Positions 1 through 7,922 of a stretch of DNA of 12,897 nucleotides are shown here, piece by piece. How positions within the stretch are numbered: the first letter of the stretch is position 1; the number at the start of each line of letters is the position of its first letter. The stretch is taken from assembly GCA_913043185.1 (NCBI GenBank), contig CAJWMI010000051.1:1-12897 (forward strand). Direction: 5' to 3'. Below the pieces are notes generated by a model, which ran no database searches, was not told the DNA's origin, and saw nothing but the letters and a program-made list of their open reading frames with translations. Source of the DNA: an uncultured Fidelibacterota bacterium. GTDB taxonomy: Bacteria; Marinisomatota; Marinisomatia; Marinisomatales; UBA1611. Position numbers and translations under genes: made by a program.

Positions 1-37
1 AATGAAAATGAAAATATTAATGTATTAAGAATTCTCA

Positions 38-2461
38 TTAGAAATTCCACCTCCAACCAAAAGCAATTAGAGTAGGAAACATTGGAACTGCTGCCCGTTC
101 TATGCCCAACGTTTCACCTGTATTCCTATTTGTCTTTGCACGATATTGGTAGTTTAGCGCATTCACATAGTTTGTCACATTAATTATCTGAAAAAATCTT
201 TCATAGGGGATCTTGAAAATTCTTCCTTTTGTTTTATGCTTGAATCCCATGTCCATCCTAAAATAAGGCGACAAACGTTCTGAGTTTTTCTTCCCAACAA
301 GATATGCCTCTGAAAAACCATATACTGGCATATAGGGGTCGTTATTTACCTCCCACTCCTGATATCTACCTATAGCTGGTGTATGTGGCTGACCACTAGA
401 AGTCTGCAAAGAGGTGCTAAAATGCAGATTCTCTATGATCCTAAAATCACCAACAATATTAAGTGTGTGCCTTCTATCATACTTGGGATTGTACCACCCA
501 TGTTTTTCAATGTGCTTCTTTGTTTCTGCGAAAGTATAACCTATCCACCCTCTTAACCTTCCGGCTGTTTTTTTATATAAAAACTCTATCCCATATGCAT
601 AGGCCTTTGTAGGATAAAATTCGTTAAACGGTGTTAGCCGAGCACCACTCTCATCTGAGGTAAATAACTCACCCTGCTTTAGGGTAATTAAATTTTCAAA
701 GTGCTTGTAGTAAGTCTCGCATCGAAACAGCCAATTATCCTCTGATAAATACTCTAATCCTAGAATATAATGATCTGAATAAGGTGCTTTCTGCTCTTCA
801 GTTATCCCAAGCCAGAAATCAATTATCCTCCATGTCTCATCCTCGGGGTTGGCAATTGTTAAGAACTGGTGGTAGCGTCCAAGAGAGAGCTTATATGATA
901 GGTTTTCCTGTGCAAGATATTTGATCCCAAGTCTTGGATCAAAATATAGCTCATTATGCTCAGAATAGTCCATAAAGCGGCCACCGATCTGTAGAATAAT
1001 CCTCTGATTCAGGTTCCACTTATCTTGCAAAAATAAAGAGCTCTCCACCGTATTATCTTTCTGACTAAGCGGACTAAGATTGATCAGAGTATCCAGCGTT
1101 TGAAACTCAAAATCCATTCCAAGATCATAGTCAACTTTTTTTATCTGGAAGCCTGCCATAATCTGGTGATTTTCAATCCCATACCATGATAGCTCTGTCT
1201 CGATTGTGTTATCATTAACTATATCATAAAAATCAAACTCGAATTTTTCATCATAGGTACCAGACTCAGAACCTGAACGCCAGTCTCCTTTTAATCCAAA
1301 TCCAAAATTAAAATCAAAACGATACCTGCTACTTGCTAGAAATGTTCGCGCAACAAGCTCCGGACTCATTAACCATCTCCATGTAAGACTATTTGTTTTA
1401 TTCCCCCATGGCCAATTCAGGGCTGTGGTGGCTTCTTCATTTTGCTCATAGTCTTCCACAATATCATAATCAGAGTAAGAATCTGAAAAACTAAACTCCA
1501 CGATGTCATCGCCATAGAACCTACTGTATGTCAGACGGTGATCCTGATTGATATCTAAATTGATCTTCCCCTGATAGTCGTAAAAATAATACCTAAATGG
1601 TAAGTCATCTCCCTTTATCAAAAGATTAAGGAACTGATCTAAATAAGTCCGCCTTCCTGCTAACATCCAAGATCCTTTCATACCTAGGAAATTTGGAATA
1701 GGACCTTCTAATAACATCTTGCTTGACATAGAAGACAGATTTGCACTTCCCTCAAACTTTTCTGTATTCCCCTCTCTTGTTACCACATTTAGAATTGCTC
1801 CCATCCTCCCACCATATCGAGCCGTGAATCCGCCCGCATGGAAGTCAGCCTCTTTTATAGATGAAGTATTAAATGTTGAAAATATTCCACCCAAGTGGTA
1901 GGGGTTATAGATTGTTATTCCATCCATCATAATCAAATTCTGATCGGGTGTGCTTCCTCGGACGTATAGGGCACTAGAGTAATCGTTTATGGTTTGAACT
2001 CCGGGTAACATCTGAATCGTACGAAAAAGATCGGGCTCTATAAACGCTGGCGCGGTCTCTATCGTACGTAAATCTAGACTTATCCTACTAGGCTCAACCA
2101 ACTGCCTCATTTTTTGAGCTTCGCCAAACACATCGACTCTCTCGCCTTCAATTGCCTCAGAGATCATCCTAAAATCAATTCTGATACTCTCACCATCATT
2201 TATACTTACATCTTTTGTGATCATTGTATAACCTATAATTGAGGCAATAACAGTATAATCCCCATCGGACGGTATGTTAGTAAGCGCATAATAACCATCA
2301 ACACCACTGGCCACACCGATATTTGAATCTTTAATGAAAACATTAGCATAAGAAAGTGGCTCCCCAGTAGCATCATCCCTGACAAATCCATTTATTACCT
2401 GTGCGGATATAGATGAGATTATTGCGAACAAAAATATTGCTGTACGATTAATGAATTTCAT
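38..2461 (-). CDS. TonB-dependent outer-membrane receptor with carboxypeptidase-regulatory-like domain
   Basis: This is an 807-residue outer-membrane active transporter whose substrate cannot be told from sequence. Residues 1-20 form a signal peptide (MKF..., hydrophobic core, SISA-Q cleavage). Residues about 22-100 are a CarboxypepD_reg-like beta domain (GFVRDDATGEPLSYANVFI). Residues about 115-232 are the plug, with LPGVQ, YVRGS, MMDGITIYNPYH and GGRMGAILNVVTREG. The rest is a 22-strand-type barrel ending in WRWNF; the terminal Phe is the usual BAM signal. There is no STN domain and no type IX secretion tail. I could not identify a convincing TonB box. The ATG lacks a clear Shine-Dalgarno sequence. 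It lies 60 nt downstream of the methyltransferase on the same strand, so co-transcription is possible. Family assignment is secure; the ligand is unknown. Confidence 0.93.
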   Translation of the reverse strand: MKFINRTAIFLFAIISSISAQVINGFVRDDATGEPLSYANVFIKDSNIGVASGVDGYYALTNIPSDGDYTVIASIIGYTMITKDVSINDGESIRIDFRMISEAIEGERVDVFGEAQKMRQLVEPSRISLDLRTIETAPAFIEPDLFRTIQMLPGVQTINDYSSALYVRGSTPDQNLIMMDGITIYNPYHLGGIFSTFNTSSIKEADFHAGGFTARYGGRMGAILNVVTREGNTEKFEGSANLSSMSSKMLLEGPIPNFLGMKGSWMLAGRRTYLDQFLNLLIKGDDLPFRYYFYDYQGKINLDINQDHRLTYSRFYGDDIVEFSFSDSYSDYDIVEDYEQNEEATTALNWPWGNKTNSLTWRWLMSPELVARTFLASSRYRFDFNFGFGLKGDWRSGSESGTYDEKFEFDFYDIVNDNTIETELSWYGIENHQIMAGFQIKKVDYDLGMDFEFQTLDTLINLSPLSQKDNTVESSLFLQDKWNLNQRIILQIGGRFMDYSEHNELYFDPRLGIKYLAQENLSYKLSLGRYHQFLTIANPEDETWRIIDFWLGITEEQKAPYSDHYILGLEYLSEDNWLFRCETYYKHFENLITLKQGELFTSDESGARLTPFNEFYPTKAYAYGIEFLYKKTAGRLRGWIGYTFAETKKHIEKHGWYNPKYDRRHTLNIVGDFRIIENLHFSTSLQTSSGQPHTPAIGRYQEWEVNNDPYMPVYGFSEAYLVGKKNSERLSPYFRMDMGFKHKTKGRIFKIPYERFFQIINVTNYVNALNYQYRAKTNRNTGETLGIERAAVPMFPTLIAFGWRWNF

Positions 2462-2521
2462 TTTTATGCAGGACTCAGATTTTTTAACCAGTGTGAGGAT
2501 TAGAAGTTAAAAAAAATATAA

Positions 2522-3400
2522 TTATATACGGTACAATAATACTCTGTACGTTTTTAGTTTATTAAACATATCCCCTGTCATATTTCCAGAGAAATAGATA
2601 CGATTTATCCTTTTTATCTTTTTCTTAAAATACCATCTAAGAAACTTCATTCCTTTTGGATATTGACTATCTAAATATTTTGCAGAAAGACTCCGAACTG
2701 GGTCAGCAACCTCACCTATTATTTGATTAATAAGATCATATGTCCTTGCTGTTTCTCTGGTTATATCTTTATTTATGATCTCTGTGAATGAATATTCGGA
2801 TAAATTATCTTGGAACACATTCCAATCATGACCTCCTCCTAGAGGCTTTGTGCCAGTCCCTGGTTTTCTAAAAAAATCACATATAAGAACATGTCCTTTT
2901 TCTTGAACCGCTAAGGGTATTTTTTTCAATGACCTTTTTATATTTACATATTGAAAACTTTCACTAAAAACAACTAGGTCATATTTCTTCTGAAGGTCAA
3001 GATCTTCAAAAGTACTACGGTAAACCGTGACCCTGTTTTTGAGCTTTTGTTCTATTGAGTCAGATAAATATTCACTTGGAGAAACGCAATCAACCTGATA
3101 GCCATTACCAACTAATTTTCCAGCTAAACCACCCGATCCACTCCCTACATCTAGTATGGTTTTTACATTTTTAGGGATTGAATGGATAATTTCCTCAGAG
3201 TGGTAATCCTGAGCCTTTTTGAGATTATCAAGATTAACTTCCAAATCATCGGGCCAATATCCAAAATGAAGGTGTTCTGTATTCAAAAAAAACCGGCTCA
3301 GTACCAGACCAATTTCTAAGCCAATCTCATTTGGGCTTATTTTTTTTGAGTCTTTTTTTCCCAATTTAAAACCTTTTGGCAGTGCTCGTAATAGATACAA
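2522..3400 (-). CDS. Class I SAM-dependent methyltransferase
   Basis: This is a cytoplasmic methyltransferase of about 292 residues. Motif I (ILDVGSGSGG, residues 82-91) binds S-adenosylmethionine. The acidic/post-I stretch is VDCVSPS, and YDLVVFSESFQYV (140-152) is motif IV-like. Upstream lies LHFGYWPDD (44-52), an arrangement seen in small-molecule methyltransferases related to the cyclopropane-synthase and glycine/sarcosine methyltransferase groups. A GGGHDW stretch (188-193) probably lines the substrate pocket. The substrate is not identifiable. The start is uncertain: residue 1 is TTG at 3400 with no Shine-Dalgarno. A second TTG at residue 13 is preceded by AAAAGG. An ATG at 3408 is in another frame and leads into A-runs. 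It is divergent from the permease and 60 nt upstream of the TonB receptor. Confidence 0.85.
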   Translation of the reverse strand: MYLLRALPKGFKLGKKDSKKISPNEIGLEIGLVLSRFFLNTEHLHFGYWPDDLEVNLDNLKKAQDYHSEEIIHSIPKNVKTILDVGSGSGGLAGKLVGNGYQVDCVSPSEYLSDSIEQKLKNRVTVYRSTFEDLDLQKKYDLVVFSESFQYVNIKRSLKKIPLAVQEKGHVLICDFFRKPGTGTKPLGGGHDWNVFQDNLSEYSFTEIINKDITRETARTYDLINQIIGEVADPVRSLSAKYLDSQYPKGMKFLRWYFKKKIKRINRIYFSGNMTGDMFNKLKTYRVLLYRI

Positions 3401-3408
3401 CCTAACAT
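3337..3408 (-). other. ATG-started 23-codon frame overlapping the methyltransferase start
   Basis: An ATG at 3408 opens a 23-codon frame that ends in TAA at 3337-3339. It overlaps the 5' end of the methyltransferase in a different frame. Immediately before the stop the reading is CAA AAA AAA TAA, the A AAA AAA slippery arrangement. A one-base backward slip there would join this frame to the methyltransferase at ...KKISPNEIG. It may be a chance frame, a homopolymer sequencing error, or a recoding site. It is not claimed as a separate gene. Confidence 0.2.
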
Positions 3409-3434
3409 ATTTTTTTATTAATTATATTTTTTTT

Positions 3435-3473
3435 ATGAACATATATTCACAGAAATTATCAATAACCTTATGA
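3435..3473 (+). other. Possible 12-residue leader ORF overlapping the permease start
   Basis: ATG at 3435 encodes 12 residues (MNIYSQKLSITL) and stops at TGA 3471-3473, which overlaps the permease ATG at 3470 as ATGA. This geometry is typical of translational coupling. There is no Shine-Dalgarno sequence in front of it, and a short frame in AT-rich DNA can arise by chance, so it is only a candidate. Confidence 0.15.
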
Positions 3474-4945
3474 AAACAAAACTATCCCGAAAATTAGGTA
3501 TTCTTGGATTAACTGCCACTGGCATTTGTTCAATGATGGGTGCTTCCATTTATATTATGCCTTTCATGATACACAGAAGTGTTCCTGGTATTGGACCTTA
3601 TGTCCTCTATGCTTTTCTGCTTGCAGCCGTGCCTGCAGTTTTGGCGGCATTTGCATATAGTATCTTAGCATCTGCAATGCCAAGAGCTGGAGGTAGCTAT
3701 ATATATGCCAGCAGAGGGCTACACCCTTATTTTGGATTTGTTGCAAGTTTTTCTCAATGGTTTGGCCTCTCAATTGTGATTGGAGTTATTTCATATGTCA
3801 TTGTACCATTTGTAAGAGATGTCGCCTTAGCACTTGACTGGAATGAAATAGCCTCTTTGCTTGAAATAGGGTGGATAAGATTAACAATTGCCATTGCTCT
3901 TTTATGGACATTTGTTTTTATTAATATCCTTGGAGCTGACTTTTATGAAAAAACCCTTATTCCTCTAATGTTCATCATGTTTGGATTGGGAACTATAATA
4001 ATATTTTCTGGATTATATTTTGATCATCATGATTTTTTAGATGGTCTGCAAGCAAAAGATGGGCAGGCCTATATCATCAAAACAGTTAGTGATTTTAATA
4101 TAAAATCCTTTTTCTCAGCTGCGGCAGTGCTTTTCGCTAGCTTTATTGGTTTTGATTCTATAGCTCAGGCGGGAGGCGAAGCACGTGAGCCTTCTAAAAC
4201 CCTACCAATAGCCATCGCCTTGACCATTACAGGAGTGGGCGCGTTTTACATGCTCTTTACATTTTCAGTTTATCATACTGTTCCATGGAGCTTTATCGCA
4301 GATCGAGCTATCGATAGTGATCTAACAGCTCCTGGACTATTTAGCTATCTACTATCGCCTGGACTATCAGCAGCTATTATAGCAGGGGCGGCCATAGCTC
4401 TTATCAATGACCTTCCAGCGATGCTACTTTCTGTGTCTAGGCTAATGTTTTCATGGGCAAAAGATGGAATTTTCCCAGATTTGATATCAAATATTCATCC
4501 TGTATATCAGACCCCGCATACGGCTATTTTACTTAGTGGTGGTATGGCAACTTTTGGGATATTTGGTAGCCATTTTGCTGGTGATTTTTTTTTAGGGATA
4601 GATATTATGGTAACCTCTATGATGGTCAATTTCTTATTGATGTGTGTTACTCTAATTATGATTAAAAAGAAGAATAAAATATTATACGAGAAGATTAGTA
4701 TTTTGAAAAACAGATTAGTGCAAGTTATTCTAGGCTGGGCTGGAGTAATTAGTCTAGTTACTTTTCTTATGATCCACACCTGGAAAGACCTAACATCCAA
4801 TCCAGAATATTGGTATTACCACTCAACTATTATTTATGCTATAGTTATGATATTTGGTTCAATGGTATTCTTTGTAAAATTTGGCATGCTAAAAACAAAA
4901 GGCATAGACACTAAAAAATTGTTTCAATCTTTACCCAATGAATAA
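3470..4945 (+). CDS. APC-superfamily amino acid/polyamine permease
   Basis: This is a 491-residue inner-membrane protein with about 12 predicted hydrophobic helices, the normal size and count for APC transporters. It likely carries an amino acid or amine by proton- or sodium-coupled transport. The unwound part of helix 1 appears as TGICSMMGASIY (17-28). The conserved loop after helix 2 reads AMPRAGGSYIYASRG (69-83). The helix 6 signature is FIGFDSIAQAGGEAREPSK (225-243). SRLMFSWAKDGIFP (323-336) is the usual loop after helix 8. The substrate is not predictable. The ATG has no clear Shine-Dalgarno. The 3' end overlaps the following reductase by 8 nt, so both are probably translated from one message. 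It may import the compound handled by the downstream enzymes (inference). Confidence 0.92.
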   Translation: MKTKLSRKLGILGLTATGICSMMGASIYIMPFMIHRSVPGIGPYVLYAFLLAAVPAVLAAFAYSILASAMPRAGGSYIYASRGLHPYFGFVASFSQWFGLSIVIGVISYVIVPFVRDVALALDWNEIASLLEIGWIRLTIAIALLWTFVFINILGADFYEKTLIPLMFIMFGLGTIIIFSGLYFDHHDFLDGLQAKDGQAYIIKTVSDFNIKSFFSAAAVLFASFIGFDSIAQAGGEAREPSKTLPIAIALTITGVGAFYMLFTFSVYHTVPWSFIADRAIDSDLTAPGLFSYLLSPGLSAAIIAGAAIALINDLPAMLLSVSRLMFSWAKDGIFPDLISNIHPVYQTPHTAILLSGGMATFGIFGSHFAGDFFLGIDIMVTSMMVNFLLMCVTLIMIKKKNKILYEKISILKNRLVQVILGWAGVISLVTFLMIHTWKDLTSNPEYWYYHSTIIYAIVMIFGSMVFFVKFGMLKTKGIDTKKLFQSLPNE

Positions 4946-6386
4946 GTACTGTAAGCTATCTCCTAATTTAAAAGTCAGTCGGATTATCACAGGATTATGG
5001 CAGATAGCTGATATGGAAAAAGATGGATCGAGTCTTGACCTGAACGAAACGGCAAAGTGTATGAAACCTTATGTTGATGCCGGTATAACCACCTTTGATA
5101 TGGCAGACCACTATGGCTCTGCAGAGCTAATTGCAGGAAGCTTTAGAAATAATTTATCAAAAGAGCCCATTCAACTACTAACAAAATGGGTTCCAGACCC
5201 AGAACAAAAAACCACGCAAGATGTCCGATCAGCTGTTGAGATAAGCCTCGATCGAATGCAGTCAGAGGCGATTGACCTTATGCAATTTCATGCCTGGAAT
5301 TATGCAAATCCCTATTGGCTTGACTGTCTTTTTTGGTTGCAAGAACTCAAGGAAGAAGGCTTAATAAAAAATATTGGGCTAACAAATTTTGATTCAGCCC
5401 ACCTCCGAATTGCCCTGAATAGTGGAGTGGAAATTATTTCAAACCAGGTATCACACTCCCTGCTTGATCAAAGAGCGGGCTCTAAAATGAGTGAGGTCTG
5501 CCAAGAGTTTAATATAAAATTGTTAGTTTTTGGCGTACTTGCTGGGGGATTTCTATCAGAAAAATGGCTTGGGCTTCCTGAACCCTCTAGGAAACATCTA
5601 ACAACTTGGTCACAAATGAAATACAAAAGATATATAGATGCCACAGGCGGATGGGAACAATTTCAAAAACTTCTAAATACTCTCCAGAAAGTATCAGAAA
5701 AACATCAATCTCAAATACCAATTATTGCCATGAAATACATTATGGATAGACCATCTGTAGGTGCCATTATAGTTGGAGCCAGATTAGGAGAGAATAACCA
5801 TATAAAAGATAATATGAAAGTATTTGACATCAATCTTGATGAAGATGATATAAACCTTATTGAAAATGAACAAAGACAACTTTTGCCAATATCCGGAGAC
5901 TGTGGAGATGAATACAGGAAAGCACCTATCCTAACGGCGGCTGGAGATCTAACACATCATTTTGATGCACTGCCAAAGCCCTATAAATCAATTGAAATAA
6001 CTAAGAACCGGAACACTGTCAACAGTGGCACACTGTGGGAAGACTTAGCAGGCTATTCAAGAGCAGTAAAAAAAGATAATTATATAGCAATCTCTGGAAC
6101 TACAGCAACTCACGGAGAACGTGTTATTGGGGGGAATGATGCAATAGCCCAGACTCATTTTATCATTGATAAAATCGAAGGCTCTATTGAATCCTTAGGA
6201 GGAACACTTAAGGATGTAATTCGAACGAGAATATTTATTAAAAATATTAAAGACTGGAAAGCAATAGCACGTGCTCATGGAGAAAGATTTAGAGATATTT
6301 CCCCTGCAAACACGATGGTCAAAGCTGAATTAATTGGCTCGGAGTACCTTGTTGAAATAGAAGCAGATGCCGTTATTGATAAATAA
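4938..6386 (+). CDS. Aldo/keto reductase fused to a RidA/YjgF-like domain
   Basis: This is a 482-residue, two-domain cytoplasmic protein. Residues about 5-315 are an aldo/keto reductase, an NADPH-dependent carbonyl reductase on a TIM barrel. The expected tetrad is visible as D54 and Y59 (TTFDMADHYG), K83 (LLTKW) and H118 (MQFHAW). The GLTNFD strand and the VGAIIVGAR region (274-282) match the cofactor-binding end. A linker (about 316-355) leads to a RidA/YjgF domain (about 356-482) with AISGTTAT, DVIRTRIFIKNIKDW and VEIEADAV. In canonical RidA an Arg in PARS binds the imine substrate's carboxylate; here the aligned stretch is SPANTM, with N458 at that place. The second domain therefore probably belongs to the Arg-lacking Rid-like groups and may not be an imine deaminase. 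It overlaps the permease by 8 nt; 47 nt follow before the next gene. Confidence 0.88.
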   Translation: MNKYCKLSPNLKVSRIITGLWQIADMEKDGSSLDLNETAKCMKPYVDAGITTFDMADHYGSAELIAGSFRNNLSKEPIQLLTKWVPDPEQKTTQDVRSAVEISLDRMQSEAIDLMQFHAWNYANPYWLDCLFWLQELKEEGLIKNIGLTNFDSAHLRIALNSGVEIISNQVSHSLLDQRAGSKMSEVCQEFNIKLLVFGVLAGGFLSEKWLGLPEPSRKHLTTWSQMKYKRYIDATGGWEQFQKLLNTLQKVSEKHQSQIPIIAMKYIMDRPSVGAIIVGARLGENNHIKDNMKVFDINLDEDDINLIENEQRQLLPISGDCGDEYRKAPILTAAGDLTHHFDALPKPYKSIEITKNRNTVNSGTLWEDLAGYSRAVKKDNYIAISGTTATHGERVIGGNDAIAQTHFIIDKIEGSIESLGGTLKDVIRTRIFIKNIKDWKAIARAHGERFRDISPANTMVKAELIGSEYLVEIEADAVIDK

Positions 6387-6433
6387 TTATAGGGTGGCAC
6401 ATTAATAATTATAAAATTCTATAAAATTAATTT
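6387..6433 (+). other. 47-nt spacer inside the plus-strand gene run
   Basis: This AT-rich spacer separates the reductase-RidA fusion from the CDP-alcohol phosphatidyltransferase. It contains two TATAAAAT-type stretches that could act as a -10 element for an internal promoter, but no partner -35 at proper spacing and no Shine-Dalgarno before the ATG at 6434. No stem-loop terminator is seen, so read-through is likely. Confidence 0.25.
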
Positions 6434-7177
6434 ATGAACTTTAAAGCCAGATATCAGGCAATGAAAAATCGCCAGGCAAACGACTGGTGGACTATAACAT
6501 TTGGTGATCCTATTTCATGGATTGTTTTGGGGGTCATTGGAGATGTAAAATGGATCACACCAATTGGTATCACTTGGCTATCCTTTTTATGTAAAATTTT
6601 CCCAGCTGTTTTAATGCTTTATAGCGATCGTAATCTAATTATTTTTGCCGCTTTACTATTGCAAGTTGGTCAGGTATTAGACAGCATGGATGGAAATCTC
6701 GCTAGATATAGAAATCAGACAACACTAAGAGGCGGATTTCTTGATCGAATCTTAGATGGGACGGGATTTATTTTTGTGATGTCCAGCTTTTCATGGCTTA
6801 CCTATCAAAAAGGTCAGGAGCCATACTATCTATTGCTTGGTCCTATGGCAGCTGCATTTTACCTGGTCATATGCTATGCCTATTGGACTACTGCCTACCA
6901 AGAGCAAAAACGTATTGGTAAATCAAAAAAGGTTAATCCTGGTAGTAATGCCAAAGCTATTTATCATATCCCAACATGGAAATATATACTCAAGGGACAA
7001 AAGAAATTGTTTTCGATTCATCAAGCCGATTTTTATTTCTGGGTAGGTCTAGGCCTAGTTCTAGGAATCAGTGAATATATTATTTGGCTATTATTTGTTG
7101 TGTTATTTATCAGAGTGGTAAATAGAATCAAAAGCCGCTACCGCTATTTAAAACTATTAGATAAGGGTAGTTACTAA
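6434..7177 (+). CDS. CDP-alcohol phosphatidyltransferase family membrane enzyme
   Basis: This is a 247-residue integral membrane enzyme that displaces CMP from a CDP-alcohol (or CDP-diacylglycerol) with a second alcohol. The family signature DGx2ARx8Gx3Dx3D is perfect: D86, G87, A90, R91, G100, D104, D108, from DGNLAR through GGFLDRILD. The four Asp residues bind the catalytic divalent metals. About five to six hydrophobic segments surround it (roughly 45-80, 110-128, 132-152, 200-235). The N-terminal NDWWTITFGDPISW resembles the entry segment of inositol-phosphate-type members. The stop overlaps the next gene's ATG by one base (TAATG). Pairing with a cytidylyltransferase suggests that the CDP-activated headgroup made by the neighbour is the substrate. 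The acceptor is unknown. No Shine-Dalgarno is visible. Confidence 0.92.
   Translation: MNFKARYQAMKNRQANDWWTITFGDPISWIVLGVIGDVKWITPIGITWLSFLCKIFPAVLMLYSDRNLIIFAALLLQVGQVLDSMDGNLARYRNQTTLRGGFLDRILDGTGFIFVMSSFSWLTYQKGQEPYYLLLGPMAAAFYLVICYAYWTTAYQEQKRIGKSKKVNPGSNAKAIYHIPTWKYILKGQKKLFSIHQADFYFWVGLGLVLGISEYIIWLLFVVLFIRVVNRIKSRYRYLKLLDKGSY
7163..7167 (+). promoter_or_regulatory. Ribosome binding site of the nucleotidyltransferase
   Basis: AAGGG lies 9 nt before the ATG at 7177, inside the end of the phosphatidyltransferase gene. Together with the TAATG stop/start overlap it supports this start and coupled translation. Confidence 0.55.
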
Positions 7178-7917
7178 TGAAAATTCCACCTTTGGCGGTC
7201 TATCTTGTCGCTGGTAGGGGGTCCAGACTTGGAGAAGCAACTGAAGAGACACCTAAATGCCTCATTCCGATCAATAAAGAGCCACTCCTTACACGGTCAT
7301 TACGTCAGATATCTGAATTAGGCGTTAAAAAGGTTATTCTAGTAGTTGGTTATAGATCTGATGATATTGAAAATGAATATCAATCATCATATAATGGAAT
7401 GGAGCTATGTTATATCCATAATAAAGACTGGAAAACAACCAACAATCTGGTTTCTTTCTATCTAGCTTTCCCTCAGATAGACTCTGACTATATTTTATTG
7501 GAAGGGGATCTAATTTATACTGATGAAGAGATAAGTAAGATGTCTTATCCAGACTCTATAGCTGTCTCTCCTTTTAAATCATATATGGATGGTACCATTA
7601 TCACAACAAAGAATAATTATGTTAAAATGATGTACCTAAAATCTTCAAAAATAAGGCCTAAAAAAGCTGAGACGCTTTTCAAAACGGTTAATATCTACAG
7701 CTTTAGTAAAAATAATCACAAAAATTTTATACAACCCACTGTAAACAAACTGGTGGAAAGTGGATCACACCAGTCCTATTATGAACAGGCATTTGCTACA
7801 CTGATTGAGAATAATTCTTTCCCAATAAAGGTAATAATATTTGATAATGATGCATGGTATGAGATTGATACGAAAGAAGATCTTAAAGAAGCAAAAAAAC
7901 TTTTTAGAAAAGATTAA
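7177..7917 (+). CDS. LicC/PntC-like nucleotidyltransferase (probable CTP-dependent headgroup activation)
   Basis: This 246-residue cytoplasmic enzyme has the nucleotide-sugar pyrophosphorylase-type fold. The N-terminal signature is LVAGRGSRL (10-18) with K27 in ETPKCLIPI. D111 in LEGDLIY and D231 in WYEIDTKEDL are the expected metal-binding acids. The NN pair at 89-90 (WKTTNNLVSFYLA), KTVNIYSFS (169-177) and YYEQAF (201-206) recall phosphocholine (LicC), 2-aminoethylphosphonate (PntC) and inositol-phosphate cytidylyltransferases rather than sugar-phosphate enzymes. The likely reaction is CTP plus a phospho- or phosphono-alcohol giving a CDP-alcohol for the phosphatidyltransferase directly upstream. 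The precise substrate is open: no phosphonate-forming gene (PepM, Ppd, AEP transaminase) and no choline kinase is in the window. It ends on a palindrome shared with the convergent sulfotransferase. Confidence 0.85.
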   Translation: MKIPPLAVYLVAGRGSRLGEATEETPKCLIPINKEPLLTRSLRQISELGVKKVILVVGYRSDDIENEYQSSYNGMELCYIHNKDWKTTNNLVSFYLAFPQIDSDYILLEGDLIYTDEEISKMSYPDSIAVSPFKSYMDGTIITTKNNYVKMMYLKSSKIRPKKAETLFKTVNIYSFSKNNHKNFIQPTVNKLVESGSHQSYYEQAFATLIENNSFPIKVIIFDNDAWYEIDTKEDLKEAKKLFRKD

Positions 7918-7922
7918 TCTTT
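7909..7922. repeat. 14-bp perfect palindrome spanning two convergent stop codons
   Basis: AAAGATTAATCTTT is self-complementary over 14 bp and contains TAA on both strands. The nucleotidyltransferase and the sulfotransferase both read ...K-D-stop through it and overlap by 4 bp. There is no GC-rich stem, so it would be a weak terminator at best. The symmetry may simply follow from both genes ending with the same codons. Confidence 0.6.

Noticed and set aside
1719..1901. 60-codon plus-strand frame inside the TonB receptor
   Set aside because: It is antisense to well-conserved plug-domain coding sequence, with no ribosome binding site and no plausible product.
3564..3773. 69-codon minus-strand frame inside the permease
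   Set aside because: It is antisense to the conserved helix 1-3 region of the permease and looks like a shadow frame.
4507..4800. 97-codon minus-strand frame inside the permease 3' half
   Set aside because: Its hydrophobic composition is a reflection of the transmembrane codons on the other strand; no start signal is present.
6837..7046. 69-codon plus-strand frame inside the phosphatidyltransferase
   Set aside because: It is an alternative frame within a gene that has a perfect catalytic motif; no ribosome binding site.
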